This document shows positions 47,231 to 58,646 of a DNA stretch of 64,000 bases, in pieces. Source of the stretch: Massospora cicadina (Eukaryota > Entomophthoromycota > Entomophthoromycetes > Entomophthorales > Entomophthoraceae); assembly GCA_022478985.1 (NCBI GenBank), contig JAKSZP010007886.1:62001-126000 (forward strand), in the 5' to 3' direction. The notes under the pieces were generated by a model. It had not been told where the DNA came from. It searched no databases and was given only the letters and a program-made list of their open reading frames with translations. Position 1 is the first letter of the stretch. Each line of letters starts with the position of its first letter. The translations under genes were made by a program, and so were the position numbers.

Positions 47231-47745
47231 TTGGAGGTCAACTGTTTGAGTTGTTAAAAAAGGATGCCACTTTTAAATGGACGGAACACTGTCAACGCTC
47301 CTTTGATGCTCTCAAACAGCGGTGATTGAGGCACCAGTGCTACGTTACCCAAATTTCGAAAAGGAATTTATTGTATAGATGGATGCTTGTCTTTCCGCTG
47401 TGGGGCAGTTCTGTCTCAAAAAGATGTTGAGGGGTAGGAGCACCCAGTGGCATATTGCAGTTGAAGTCTGAATAGCCATGAACAAAATATACTGTGACTG
47501 AGCGAGAGTGCTTAGCAGTGATTTATGTTTACAAGCAACTTTGAGTATATTTGCATGGTGTAAAATTTAAAGTTGTAATGGATCATGCCTCATTACGCTG
47601 GCTGCAGAACCTTAAGGAGCCTGAGGGTCAGTTAGCACGATGGGCCCTTAAACTACAGGCTTACAAATTTGAGATCCTTCACTAACCAGGAGCAAAGCAC
47701 CAGAATGCTGACTGCTTGTCAAGGCTAACCACTAAGCTGTTATGG
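47231..47745 (+). pseudogene. element G RNase H (broken)
   Basis: Entry FKWTEHCQRSFDALKQR (about 47272-47325) then, through frameshifts, an RNase H with HASLRWLQNLKEPEGQLARW-type wording (about 47585-47645; nucleotides read CATTACGCTGGCTGCAG at 47589) and ALKLQAYKFEILH. Several stops. Confidence 0.8.
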
Positions 47746-48975
47746 CAGATCTGAGAGATATCATGTATGACAAAATGCTTAGCGGAAAATATGATGATGA
47801 GCCACCACAAGTCATCAAGGCGTTGAATAAATGCGAGCCAATACTTTCCAGTAAAATGAAAGTTGTACGAGCGGATTGGTGATTCCACAGTGAATTTCCC
47901 ATGACTCTCGATGCAGCCTAACATTATCATGAGCGCACATAAGGCAGTTGGGCATGGTGGTGTGCGCAAGATGTTGGAATTATTGTGACCTTAGTATTTT
48001 TGGGAAAGCATGAACTTTGATGTGCTTGATACTATCTCCTCCTGTCACCAGTGCCAAGTGGAAAAGCCATTTCACCAGAAGACCACATATCAGTTAGTAA
48101 AGCCGCACTGCACTTGGCATACAGTTTCCATTGATGTTGTTGGCCCTCTGCCAATGGGAGCTAACTAATCCAAGTATATCCTGGTGACGATTGACCACTT
48201 GATCAGGCGGGTTGAGGCAAGGGACATTTGGGATCTGGGCGCGGTTACTGTGGTTAAGTTTGTAATGGAATGCATCATTCAGCATCATGGCTGCCCACAG
48301 TTTATCCTTACCGACAATGGCACTAATTTTTACCACTCACATACTTCCCAAACTTAATGAAATGATGGCCATCCGCGGGGTTTTAACAACTCCATATTAT
48401 CCTGAGTCCAACGGAATGGTTGAACGGGTCAATGGGACCCTGGTGAACATTCTCCAAAAGTTGGTTGCTGATAGGCCCTCCAATTGGAGTACCCTCCTTT
48501 CCACCGCGGTGTTTGCCTACAACATTAGCTACCATTCTGCCACAGGAAAAAGCCCATTCCTATTGCTTTATGGACGGCACCCCACTTTGCCTGCGATCCT
48601 ATATTCTTGTGTAGAGGACACTGGCAGAATGGATCTGCAATGCTATTTGACCACCCTAATGAATATGCTGATTAAATTACAAACTGTAGCATATTCATTC
48701 AGCTTAGCCAAGAAAATCAAAACCCAGGCTGCTGATCAGGTACGGAGAAGTGGCTTGGCACAATTCAAAGATGGAGACATGGTTCAATTCCACAATCAAC
48801 ATGGGTTCGCGCGGAAACACAAGTTGGCCAGTATTTGGATTGGGCCATTCAAAGTTATTGAGAAGACCAGTATGGATGTGTATACTATTAAGGACCCCAC
48901 TAGCGGTTGGATCATCAACCAATTGCATGTGAAGTTTCTCGGGAATATAAGCAATAGGAGCCTTATAGTCAAGTC
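47746..48975 (+). pseudogene. element G integrase (broken, triad visible)
   Basis: Zinc region with HKAVGHGGVRKMLE and CHQCQVEKP (about 47938-48065). The core keeps all three acidic residues: SIDVVGPLP (about 48130), LTDNGTNF (about 48307-48330) and YYPESNGMVERVNGT (about 48397-48441). From 48287 the frame is open for 233 codons to 48985, including the GPFKVIEKTS module (about 48843-48872). It ends at the polypurine tract without a chromodomain. Confidence 0.9.
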
Positions 48976-48988
48976 AAGGAGGGGGTAA
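48976..48988 (+). other. element G polypurine tract
   Basis: AAGGAGGGGGTAA directly before the 3' LTR. Confidence 0.85.
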
Positions 48989-49482
48989 TGTGAATTTGAT
49001 ATGACTGGACAATAAGCCCGAGGTCATCATGGCGAAATGAATGAAATTATTGGAATCAAACTGGTAATGGTAATTTAAGCGCTTTGAAATGAGGCGATAT
49101 TGGTTACTGGGAATTGGCTGAATTGGGTGGTTATGAATTAACAAATGAAGAATTGAAGGAACCAATGAGATACGGTGAAATAAATTACTAAGCCATGAAA
49201 GGGGTACCAACAAAGTTGCTACAATACAAGCAGGATGCGATGATCAGGAGGTTAGGTTGTTAATAGTTTTTAGAGTGGATGAAACAGTGAGGATAAGCTT
49301 TGTTTTATTATAATAAAATAAAGAAGTATAGTGGGGGCAAGTGCTCCATATTATTAATAAAAGTTTATTTCTGTTGTTACAAGGGCAACGATCCTCATAT
49401 CATTGGTCCTATTGCTCAGTGGGTCAAACCCTGCTCAATTTTGATTACAGCTTATCTCAAAGGAAACGCAAATTATATAACA
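48989..49482 (+). repeat. element G 3' LTR
   Basis: 494 bp, begins TGTGAATTTGATATGACTGG and ends ATATAACA, followed by GAGCG. Confidence 0.95.
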
Positions 49483-49487
49483 GAGCG

Positions 49488-51324
49488 AATCATCAATAGA
49501 TGCCCTAATTGACCTGGTCAAGCTGGCACTTGTGGGCTGTATGTTGGAAGCTAACACTAACCTATTCACCAAAATTTTGATCAATGAAGTTAAGTGGGCG
49601 CTAAAAGAGTTGCCAAGAATGAAGGCACCAGGCCCTGACAACATGTGTGCAGAGGTGTACAGTGCACTTCATGACCGCATTGTGCCAGAACTAAAATCAC
49701 TATTTAATCACTGTTTGCAAAATAGACAACGAATTTCAGGAGGTCAGGAGTTCTAAATTGTACTCTTGTGCAAAAAGGGACTCTGACGCCAACTATGAAC
49801 TAGCCTAATCACACTATCCAACGCCAATTATAAGCTGGTAATGTGCATATTATCAAATTGGCTGATGGCAATGCCACCGTGCACACTCCATAAGGCCCAA
49901 AACGGGTTCATCAAGGGCAGGAGTTTTTCTGACAGCATTGGTGTAATCCAAAACATACTCTAAGATGTGCGGGGAACTGAGAAGGGATATCTCATGTTCC
50001 TCAACATGGAAAAGGCTTACGATCAGGTAGCGTGGTCATTCCTACATGAGTCATTAAGAGTGGTATGTATCCCCATAACCTTTAGATCATGGATAACAAC
50101 ACTGTACATGGGCCTTGTAACCAAGGTGATTATCATAGATGGTTTAACCAATGACATTCTGATTGGGCAGGGTCTCCAACAAGGTGACCCTATGTCATAG
50201 ATTTTGTTCAATTTTGCAACTAACATCTTATTGGTGGCAGAGGACACAAGACTCAGGGGCCTTGTCTACCCCAACCAAATGCCACTAAAAATGCTGGCCT
50301 TTGCTGATGACATGGTAGCAGGTATTAGCTCACTGACTGACCTACAGGGCGCAGAGGAGCTACTGGACCTATACCAGTTAGCGTTGAATGCAAAGATTAA
50401 CTTGGCAAAAACCTCTATAATGATTATTGGCGTCCTAAACTTTAGCCCAATGACTGACAACACCGATCATGAACTCCCAGATAGTCTGATACCTAAAAAT
50501 ACTCTTTAGAGATAATGGGCCAGTAGTACTGGAAATGGAGAAAGAGGTATTATCGAGTCTATCAGTTTCAATGGCATGCTGGAAAAACGCCAGACTATGC
50601 CTTGAGGAGAAAGTACTGTTAATCAACATATTTTTCTTCTAAAAATTGTGGTATGTCACCCATGTGCTGCCAATGAGCCTGAACCTAGAGAAAAAGATCA
50701 GGACAATGCTCAATACCTTCCTATAGTTTGAGGCGAAAGTGGCACCAGTATAACTAGAAACTCTGTCCAAACTGAAGTCTGAAGGAGGCATGGGCCTTCT
50801 GGATTTCGAATCCAACGCTTGGCAGATCTGGGTGTAGCGTTTTCTTATACTGACGCAAACGCACATGTTCATCATGACCCTAGCCTGGATCGTGAACTGG
50901 GCTAGAGCTCAGGGCCTTCAGGAGCCATTTTCACCCGGCTCACTACATAAATGGATGGCGAGCTATCCATGAATGACCTCCTGAAAAAGCACCCCACATT
51001 ATGGTCAACTGTGCAATTGGGAAGTGTGCCTGGGTGGCTGGTTTTTCAAACTAGCAGATGGAGATACCAACCAAATCCACAGGTATGTTGAGTCCCATAT
51101 TTATGCAATGATTTCCGTGACAAATTGGGAAGAACAAAATCAAATAATTTATAAATATGCCACAAGTCAATCAACACCATCTACAAATTGACTCTGATTG
51201 AGTGCAGGGATCCACTCTCAAAACACAAGTGCAATCAACTACTCAACCACAAATCTTAAATCACTGGGCAACTGAAGGCCACAACATCAACTACCAAATG
51301 AAGGAGTTGCTCTTGGGCCTAAAC
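49488..51324 (+). pseudogene. LINE F reverse transcriptase (broken)
   Basis: Begins right after G. MKAPGPDNMCAEVYSALHDR (about 49620-49680), NGFIKGRSFSDSIGVIQN (about 49900-49955), FLNMEKAYDQVAWSFL (50000-50050), GQGLQQGDPMS (about 50167-50200), then LAFADDMVAG with FADD intact (50300-50311), and SEGGMGLLDFESNAWQIWV (about 50780-50838). Stops and frameshifts occur throughout. The thumb and connection continue until the E insertion at 51324. Confidence 0.92.
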
Positions 51325-52181
51325 TGTAAGGAGAGTGTCTATAACTCTCCTGTTCCCAGCGTGGAAGTGTACGGTGCACAGGGCCAACGCCAAGAAACTA
51401 GTTGCAAGTATTAAAGTTATTAGAGCCCAGCATAGAGAGCTAGAGCTATAATAACATAGGGCGAATATGGCTAACATGGTAGGGAATAACTAAAATGGAA
51501 ACACGCGGTGCTTGTAGAGGTGGATTATAAGTGCCCTAGGTTGGAGGAAATCTGGGCGACTAACGGTGCATGGGAGGATAGATTTATTGTAGCTATAATT
51601 AAGTGGTTAATGTTGTGTGAGACCTCCAAATGGGGTCCACACACAGGATAGACCAATATATCATAAACATAAAAAAATGGTGTTTTAGCGAGAGGGTTTA
51701 CTATAAGGGAAGGTGACCAACAGGAGAGATTGGTCTCAACATGAGAAATTTAAGGGAATTTAGAAATTGATCGATCAAAGGAAGTGGGTCAAAGCTGAGG
51801 CACACTAATAGGCGCACACTTCCATCAGGCAATACAATATACTTGGTAATCGACCAAACTCGGGTAATTGATTATAGGAGTGGCTGACCCAAGCTGGAAA
51901 TTTCAAAAACTGAATGGGTTTAAAACCCTGTTCAGCTAAAAATAGAAACAAACCATTTTTATCCATTGCAAAGCTATTTTTTAATGCTCCTGCTCTCATA
52001 TAGGGCCAGAATTCTCTTGCATCCATAGGACCACCCTGGGCTTATTTTGCCTCAATCCATCGTTAGTCTATGGTATGCTTGAGTTCAGGAAGGCCTACCA
52101 ACTTTACCTTCTTAGCCTCCCAACATGCAGCTTTGTCTCTAACGTTGGTCCCAATTATGATGCCATTATTCAACCATGACA
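51325..52181 (-). repeat. element E 3' LTR
   Basis: 857 bp, ends CCATGACA on the plus strand. On the minus strand its first 110 codons read as protein-like sequence (TNVRDKAACWEAKKVKLVGL) in a frame interrupted by a stop; the same frame is in the 5' LTR. Confidence 0.92.
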
Positions 52182-52292
52182 TTACCCTCTCCTCCTTTCA
52201 GGGCTCAACCCCCTCTCCAGGGGCTTGCGCCCTGGAAAAGTTCTTGTAGCTGGGTCCAACTTCATTGCAACAAAGTCTTTCTTTGACTGAGA

Positions 52293-52517
52293 TCAAGCAG
52301 CCTGTGGAAAATGCTTGTGGAAAGTGTCAATCAGGTCTTGGGCATGTGCACAGTTGCGCAATAGTACCCAACGGTTTTCCGCTGCATCAAATCCCTTCCA
52401 GGATACCAGGTACTCTAGTCTTCTCATTACTCTGCAGGAGGCTACTATTTCCTTCACCTCCCACTCTGGCACCCCATCCATGAGATAAGCCTCTGGAGTC
52501 TCTAGTGGGGAAATCAT
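52293..52517 (-). pseudogene. element E chromodomain (open frame)
   Basis: The last 75 codons of the polyprotein. WEVKEIVASCRVMRRLEYLV continues SWKGFDAAENRWV and DLIDTFHKHFP. The YLVSWKGF core and the W/acidic turn are the standard chromodomain pattern, in frame and uninterrupted. It follows integrase, as in chromoviruses. Confidence 0.9.
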
Positions 52518-53684
52518 ATAACGTCAATTTGCTCTTGTGAAAGCCAGAAAAGATCCAAAATGAAGAGAGAAGATCCAACTGATATGAGGCGTGGCCAACC
52601 TTTTTAACGGTGCGGTCAGGGCCAATCCTCTTTTGACCCAACTTTTTGCATGGCTGCTTAATAGGGATATTACAAGCATCAAACATATGAGATCTTCTTC
52701 TTTGTACGCTAGACCCACTTGTCACTTACCATCAGCGTTCTCCTTATATACTTGCATCACCGCCTCCAAACTCGTGGAAACTCCCTGGTGTACTTTATTG
52801 ATAGTCTTGGCAAAATCCACCAACGCTTCCACTTTAGATCCACAACTGGGCTCCATGTTGAAGGCGGGGTTAAAACCATGGTTGGCAAAAAATGGTGAAC
52901 AGCTAATCGAAGAATGCTAAGTGTTGTAGCTAAACTTGGCCATGGGAAAGTGAGGAACCCAATCTGAATGATCTGCGGCGGTGTAACAACGCAGAAATTG
53001 TTCTAAGCACTGGTTCACTCATTTAGTCTGCCCATATGATTGAGGGTGATAGGCAGTTGAATGGCAGGGGCGAATCTGAAGAGTCTTACACAACTCTTCC
53101 TAAAAGATAGAGGTGAACTGGGGTCCCTTGTCACTAATAATTTCTTGGGGGACCTTATAAAGCGCAAACACATGAGCGACGAAGAGCCTAGCCATCTCAG
53201 TAGCGGATATTTTTGTTCTTCAAGAAATAAAGTTGGGCAAACTTCGTAAAACGGTCCATCACCACCATGATGGCATCACAACCATCAGAAACAGGTAATT
53301 CCACAATGAAATCAACAATAGGGAAGTCCAGGGCCCTTCAGCCTTTTGAAATGGTACCAACACCTCTAAATGTTGCCAATTTGGTTTCATTTGATTGCAG
53401 ATCAAACACTCATTACAATACCATCACATCTGAGCAGGTAGCTTTTCCAATTGTAGGTGCATTGAATATACTCCAAAGTCTTTGCTTTTCTAGGATGACC
53501 AACGGTGATTCTGTCATGATAGTCCCAGATGTTTCCAGGCGAAGTGGTCCAGAAGGAACCCATAAACGCCCCTGAAACCACACCATCTATTCCTTTACAT
53601 GATAACCCCTTGATAGATCCTCCTGACTCAAAGTGCTCTTAGTAAGTACCAAAGTATATTCAGCTAATAACGGCTGATAAAGGA
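52518..53684 (-). pseudogene. element E integrase (broken)
   Basis: Minus-strand blocks appear in different frames: MARLFVAHVFALYGL-type and the second-aspartate block near 53200-53120 (VTRDPSSPL in one frame), a C-terminal module near 52720-52560, and the first core block (DFIVELPVSDGCD-type) near 53330-53270. Only short pieces are in one frame, so domain edges are approximate. Confidence 0.72.
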
Positions 53685-54440
53685 CTACCTTTCTGAGCAT
53701 ACTATATTACTCCGCACTTTCCATATGTGCAAGCGCTGGCCTGTTGGACGTGGAAGAGGGAAGTGAGACACAATCTGACCTGTCAGAATCATCAACTGGG
53801 TATTATGAACCTTTATCTCCCTTGGATCAGAAGTTAATTCAGGATTGCGGCTCAAAGCATCTGCCAACCCATTATTCTTGACCTCGGTGAACTCATAAGA
53901 AAATGCAAATTGGGTAAGGGTCTCATGCCAACAGTTCTGCCGTGGAGTTAGGACATGAGGAGCGTGGTAGTGCAGTAAGGCAGAGTGATTTGTATGTACG
54001 CAGAAAGGTTGGTAAGAGCCATGCAAGTGATGATGCCAATAAGTCAGCGCCTCCACCACAGCTAATAATTCTTTGTCATAAACAGCGCAATTTAACTCAG
54101 GCAAAAACATTTTTCTAGAAAAATATCCCACTGGGTGCTCTATACCATATTTTGACTACTTGTAACAAGGCAGCTACTATGGCGAAGTTGGAGGCATCAG
54201 TAGACACAATGAACTCTTTTGAAGGATCTAAATGGCGAAGGATGGACGTGGACAACATGGTGCACTTTACTGCTTGGAAGGCATCCTCCAAGATGGGGGA
54301 CCACTGAAGCACTTTTGCACCACTGACCTTATAAAAGGGTGCATCCACCTCGGAAAGATTTGGCGTGAACTTCTTGAGGAACATAAATTTCCCAAAAAAC
54401 TCCTCAATTCCTTGACTGAAGTGGGGTGGGTCACTCACGA
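53685..54440 (-). pseudogene. element E RNase H and RT connection (broken)
   Basis: 54438-54115: FFGKFMFLKKFTPNLSEVDA, then FIVSTDASNFAIVAALLQVV (first RNase H aspartate). After a shift, 54131-53685: MGYFSRKMFLPELNCAVYDK, ELLAVVEALTYWHHHLHGS, HTNHSALLHYH and EVKNNGLADALSRNPEL. The second half is open for 148 codons. Confidence 0.9.
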
Positions 54441-54529
54441 ATTGCTTTCTCCTTGTCTGGAGTTATCATATGTCCTTGGTCAAACACGAAGTTGCCCAGA
54501 AAAGTTACCTGGGACTTGAAAAATTCTCA

Positions 54530-55010
54530 TTTGCTGATCTTCAGTGTAAGGTGAGCTGCCTTTAACCTCTCCACCACTTGCTGAAGGTGTACTGCATGAG
54601 ACTCTTGATCTTGTGAAAACACCAGAATATCATCTATGTAGGGAACCACACATACCCCTCAGCAGGTCCCCCAAAGCTGCATCAATGCGACGTTGAAAAA
54701 TAGCAGGGCTTTCTTAAGCCTGAAGGACATGACAAAAAACTGAAAAATCCCTTTTCTGATACAAAATGTGGTTAACCACTCCTGTCCCTTATTAATCTGG
54801 ATCTGATTAAACGCATTGAGGCAATCCAGTTTGGAGAAGACTTTAGCCTTCTCTACATAGCGCGCAATCTGAGAATCCAAAGGGATGTGATGGAGGTCTG
54901 GTACAGTATATTGTTTATGTCCTCATAATCTACTCAATAGTGTATAGTTACATCGGCCTTATCCACAAAAAGAAGTGGGGAGCATACAGGGAGGTAAGCT
55001 GAAAAATCGA
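54530..55010 (-). pseudogene. element E reverse transcriptase palm (YIDD intact)
   Basis: 54880-54659 gives VFSKLDCLNAFNQIQINKGQ and the substrate loop with FFVMSFRLKKALLFFNVALM. The catalytic site reads VVPYIDDILVFSQD (YIDD at 54629-54640), both aspartates intact. The finger region upstream (to about 55010) is frame-shifted. Confidence 0.88.
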
Positions 55011-55277
55011 ACCTTTGCCTAACTGCTCCTTAACCCACACATCTTAAGCACCTTCCTCCCTGACAGTCAATGGGTAAATGGTGGAAGCTATACTCACAGA
55101 TCCATAATAAGCTTAGGCTCACAAACAAACTCTGAATTATTGGATAGTGTATTAGCTAAAGCCGCATCAAAAAATAGATTCCAACCCCTCCAAACAGGAA
55201 GGAGGGGAACCTCCACAGAGGGCTTAGAAACGGGGCAAGACTGTGAGGGTAAATATTAGCCAATGGGGCAAAATGCC

Positions 55278-55721
55278 CTAAAAGTTGGCTTCAGCCAAAG
55301 GGACCACTAACTTGTGACCATTCTTCAAAGTGAAGGATAAGGTATTTTCTTTCAAGTTAGACCTGAAGTCAAACTTTTGGCACCACTCTACACCCAAAAT
55401 GATGTGGTACAAGTTGTTTTTGATAGCTTGTAAGTGGTTGGACAAATGGTAGGTGCCAACATGATAGTCCACTAAAGCTAAATTTTTAGCGTGGGAATAC
55501 CTTTGGAAACCCCTCATAACCATACCACCTGGTACGTAACTCAGCTTAAGGTAGTCGGAAAGTTCTTGGTCCATGAAATTTTTAGAGGCTCCAGTATACA
55601 CCAAAATAGTGGTGCTGATTTTCCCTACAGGGGATGAAAGGGTAGCAATCAGTAGAAAATGACCCCGAATGATCTTTATTTCGAGCAGAAAATGCCAGCA
55701 CTTCCCCACCAAACTCTTCAT
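55278..55721 (-). pseudogene. element E aspartic protease (Asp to Tyr)
   Basis: A 147-codon open frame. ILVYTGASKNFMDQELSDYL holds the active site with D replaced by Y (about 55607-55596). LYHIILGVEWCQKFDFRSNL is the second conserved block, and a C-terminal strand LSFTLKNGHKLVV follows. Length and layout fit a chromovirus protease. Confidence 0.85.
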
Positions 55722-56420
55722 CTGGCATTAACATGCCTCCCTGGTATGTTTTTGAATCATAAAATGGGGAGGGATATTTGGCCACTCTTACTACTGAGGC
55801 CACATATCCCAGCATATCTTCATCAGAGACATAAACATTTTCATATTGTAAACTAGTTCCCTTTCATCCTCCTGAGTGCTGCAGATCATGGTAGAGGTCA
55901 AGCGGGGATCCTCTGGGGTAGTTTGATACACAGGAGTGTGTTTCATATCTGAGACATTATAGAGTAAATATGGTTCAGAGGTATATGTGGTTTTTTATTA
56001 AAAAACACGTTTTTAATAATGAATGACCCTGTTTACCTTACAGAAACGGGTTGTCCAAAGTTATCCAAGGCCTTCACCCCCAGGCCCATCTTCAAGGATT
56101 CTGATGGCATCATCCAAAAGTGGTTCCAAAGTAAACCCCATTCATTTAGATCAATTTATTATTTTTGGTTTAAAGCTGGCGAATCTTAACTTCTGGACTG
56201 ACAAGCATTAATATCAACTGGGTATGAGCAAGAAGGGTAGGTACTTTCCAGTTGGAGGCAGTAAAAATAATGCTGAGATGCTCCAACATTTGGAAAAAGG
56301 AGGAAACAGTAGTAAGGCCTATCATGGCTGATTCCTACAGCTGGCGCACACCATTTACACTTTGTGAAAGTCCCACATGGAAAAAATTCATGCACGTAAA
56401 AGAAAAAGTTGGTTACCTAA
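55722..56420 (-). other. element E gag region, not recognisable
   Basis: The space between protease and 5' LTR (about 700 bp) is short for a gag. Minus-strand frames here (to 61 codons) show no capsid or knuckle wording, so gag is deleted or too decayed to see. Confidence 0.4.
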
Positions 56421-57280
56421 TGTAAGGAGAGTGTCTATAACTCTCCTGTTCCCAGCGTGGTGGTGCATGGTGCACAGGGCCATCACCAGGAAATTAGTCG
56501 TTAGTAGCAATATTACTAGAGCCCTGCAAAGGGTGCTAGAGCTATAATAACATAGGGCGAATATGGCTAACATGGTAGGGAATAACTAAAATGGAAACTC
56601 GCGGTGCTTGTAGAGGTGGATTATAAGTGCCCTAGGTTGGGGGAACCTGGGAGACCCAATGGTGCATGGGCGGATAGATTTTTTGTAGTTATAATTAAAT
56701 AGTTAACGCTGCATGAGACCTTCATGAAGAGGTCCACACACAGGATAGACTAAGATAGCACAAATTTAAAAAATGGTGTACTAGAGAGGGGGTTTATTAT
56801 AAGGAAGGTGACCAACAGTAGAGATTGGTCTCACCATGAGAAATTTAAGGGAATTCAGAAAAATGATCAAGAAGGAAGTGGGTCTAAGCTGAGGCAAACT
56901 AATAAGCGCACACTTCCATCAGACAATACAATATACTTGGTAATCGACCAAACTCGGGTAATTGATCATAGGAGTGGTAGACCCAAGCTGGAAATTTCAA
57001 AAACTGAATGGGTTTCAAAACCCTGTTCAGCCAAATTTCAGAAACAAACCATTTTTATCCATCGCAAAGCTAGTTTGTTTTAATGCTCCTGCTCTCATAC
57101 AGGGCCAAAATTCTCTTGCGTCCATAGGACCACCCTGGGCTTATTTTGCCTTAATCCAGCGTTGGTCTATGGTATGCTTGAGTTCAGGAAGGCCTGCCAA
57201 CTTCACCTTCTTAGCCTCCCAACATGCAGCTTTGTCTCTTACATTGGTCCCATTGATGATGCCATTTTCCAACCATGTAA
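56421..57280 (-). repeat. element E 5' LTR
   Basis: 860 bp, close match to 51325-52181 with scattered substitutions and small indels. Confidence 0.92.
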
Positions 57281-57285
57281 TGAAC

Positions 57286-57800
57286 TCCTGACTGGTAATG
57301 GCCAAACAATTGTTGGTAACCTGGAGGATCCTTTACAGTGAATTTAAATCTGGTAATCACAGCAGACCAGATTACCCTCACAAGGAGTGCCTCATATGCG
57401 CTGAACCAGAAGCAGATATTGCTCACTGATATTATGAATGTGCCATGTTCAAAGGTATTGGTTCAAAATGTGCTATATCCTGTCAGGTGAACAATTGCCA
57501 ACGGAAATGTATCTGTCACAAGACCTTTTTTGTGAAAACACTGCAATCATCCCTGATCCAATTATGAGCCTTCTTCTACTATTATTGTGTATGTGTGATA
57601 TACTCGGCTCTTGTTGCCAAGAGTTTGGCCAATGAGCACCCCCATCACAAAGGTTTGGTATTGAAGACCATTTGGATTATATCTAATCAGCTCAATCAGA
57701 TCACAATTATCTCACGCCTGATCCTGGGTGTTACAAAGCTGCACCTTTGGCTTTTCCTGCCAGATTGCTTATCATATGCAACAAAGCAGCAAATTGATTA
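57286..57800 (+). pseudogene. LINE F C-terminal zinc-binding region
   Basis: CLICAEPEADIAH, a stop, then YYECAMFKGIG (about 57390-57455) gives C-x2-C...H-x4-C, the zinc region that ends LINE ORF2, matching the equivalent region of LINE H (25050-24559). It follows the E insertion directly, completing LINE F. The frame then decays. Confidence 0.8.
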
Positions 57801-57998
57801 AATATTAAATGGCTTATAAGCCTGCCAATACTAGAACCATACCTAGCGATGGCGATCGCTGATCAGCAATGGTTGGGGGTGCTAGGCCTTAGCGGCTTGA
57901 ATTCCCGGTCCTTTATCCTCAGCCAAATTGCCTGTGTTCTGCCCTCCCCTCTTGCTTTCCTTTTTATTTTTTAGAAAATGATGGAGTTTTTTTTTAAA
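57801..57998. other. probable 3' end of LINE F
   Basis: No coding. Pyrimidine-rich stretches (57945-57972) and a T-run at 57987-57995 precede the tRNA-like sequence. No poly(A) tail or target duplication could be assigned, so the LINE end is a guess. Confidence 0.35.
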
Positions 57999-58071
57999 GC
58001 CCTGCTAGCTCAATCAGCAGTGCGTGAGACTCTTAATCTCAAGGTTGAAGGTTTGACCCTTCCATTGTGCT
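57999..58071 (+). tRNA. tRNA-Lys(CTT)-like sequence, probably a pseudogene
   Basis: GCCCTGCTAGCTC begins a cloverleaf-like sequence: D-arm GCTC/GTGC with one mismatch, a perfect 5-bp anticodon stem TGAGA/TCTCA around CTCTTAA (anticodon CTT), and a T-loop TTTGACC. The acceptor stem is poor: only two or three of seven positions pair. A-box and B-box matches are good and a T-run follows about 15 bases downstream. It could be a decayed tRNA gene or the head of a tRNA-derived SINE. Confidence 0.6.
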
Positions 58072-58580
58072 TATAAACAATTCATTCTTTTTATGTCTAA
58101 TTTACATATTTGCCTTTCTAAAAGTTTCAAACTTAAGACTTAGTATTTTGTTTTATTTTTTTTCTTATTTACCTAATTTATATAAAGTTTTTGCACTTAA
58201 AACACCTATTAGATTTATAAAGTTTGACATTCTATTGTCAATAAACCTTATATTTATATACTTTAGCCTGTTTGCAGATAAGATTTCCAAGAAAACAAAA
58301 GTTATGCATAGTATTTAGCAGTGTACCTTAGTAGAAAGAGTGTAACCTATCTAATCATACATATCTTATGATTTAAAATGGACCAACCTGGGGAAAAGCC
58401 ATACTTATTAATGAGGAAATTAAAATCAATGAGAAAGGAGGATAAATCACAGTAAACCTCCATGCATAGTGTTCTGATAGGCCAGGAACTGCATATACTA
58501 CCTTAATTTTGCTATCTCACTTTAGAATATTAATAAGCAATGTCAACATAGTCATAACTTGTCCCCTACTCAAAGTTCAT

Positions 58581-58646
58581 CTGCTAGGATTAAACTTGGG
58601 ATGCATTGAGCATTGAGTCCATACTCTACCACTGAGACACCCTCCT
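58581..58646 (-). repeat. tRNA-like sequence (pseudogene or SINE head)
   Basis: On the minus strand GGGTGTCTCAGTGGTAGAGT is an A-box region typical of tRNA genes, and AAGTTTAATCCT about 30 bases later resembles a B box. The acceptor ends do not pair and the anticodon arm is disrupted by the repeat GCATTGAGCATTGAG (plus strand), so it is not a functional tRNA. Confidence 0.5.

Larger units (their letters stand above)
43699..49482 (+). mobile_element. element G: gypsy element inserted in LINE F
   Basis: LTRs 43699-44197 and 48989-49482 (both starting TGT and ending ATAACA), priming site, gag with a clean zinc knuckle, protease, reverse transcriptase, RNase H, integrase and a polypurine tract. 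The 5-bp target duplication GAGCG (43694-43698 and 49483-49487) is perfect. LTRs are close in sequence and frames are longer than in A-D, so this is one of the younger insertions, but catalytic residues of protease and reverse transcriptase are lost. No chromodomain. Confidence 0.95.
51325..57280 (-). mobile_element. element E: minus-strand chromodomain gypsy element in LINE F
   Basis: LTRs 51325-52181 and 56421-57280, both starting TGTAAGGAGAGTGTCTATAA on the plus strand. Protease, reverse transcriptase, RNase H, integrase and an intact-frame chromodomain read on the minus strand. A purine tract (GGAGGAGAGGGTAA, minus strand, 52182-52195) abuts the 3' LTR. The imperfect target duplication is TAAAC (51320-51324) and TGAAC (57281-57285). 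Gag is not clearly recognisable between 55720 and 56420. Confidence 0.92.
38761..57900 (+). mobile_element. LINE F: old LINE split by elements G and E
   Basis: Three separated pieces form one plus-strand LINE: ORF1 and endonuclease (38761-43698), reverse transcriptase (49488-51324) and C-terminal zinc region (57286 to about 57800). The gaps are filled exactly by G (43699-49482, target duplication GAGCG) and E (51325-57280, imperfect duplication TAAAC/TGAAC). Order and wording match LINE H (GGMGLLDF in both reverse transcriptases), but ORF1 is very different. Both outer ends are approximate. Confidence 0.88.

Noticed and set aside
57845..57865. GGCGATCGC palindrome resembling cyanobacterial HIP1 sites
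   Set aside because: A single occurrence in a eukaryotic repeat region, so coincidence.
58067..58318. 83-codon hydrophobic frame that could be a membrane protein
   Set aside because: Phe/Leu/Ile-rich composition is what AT-rich DNA gives; no motif, no neighbouring gene signals, and it begins at the end of the tRNA-like sequence.
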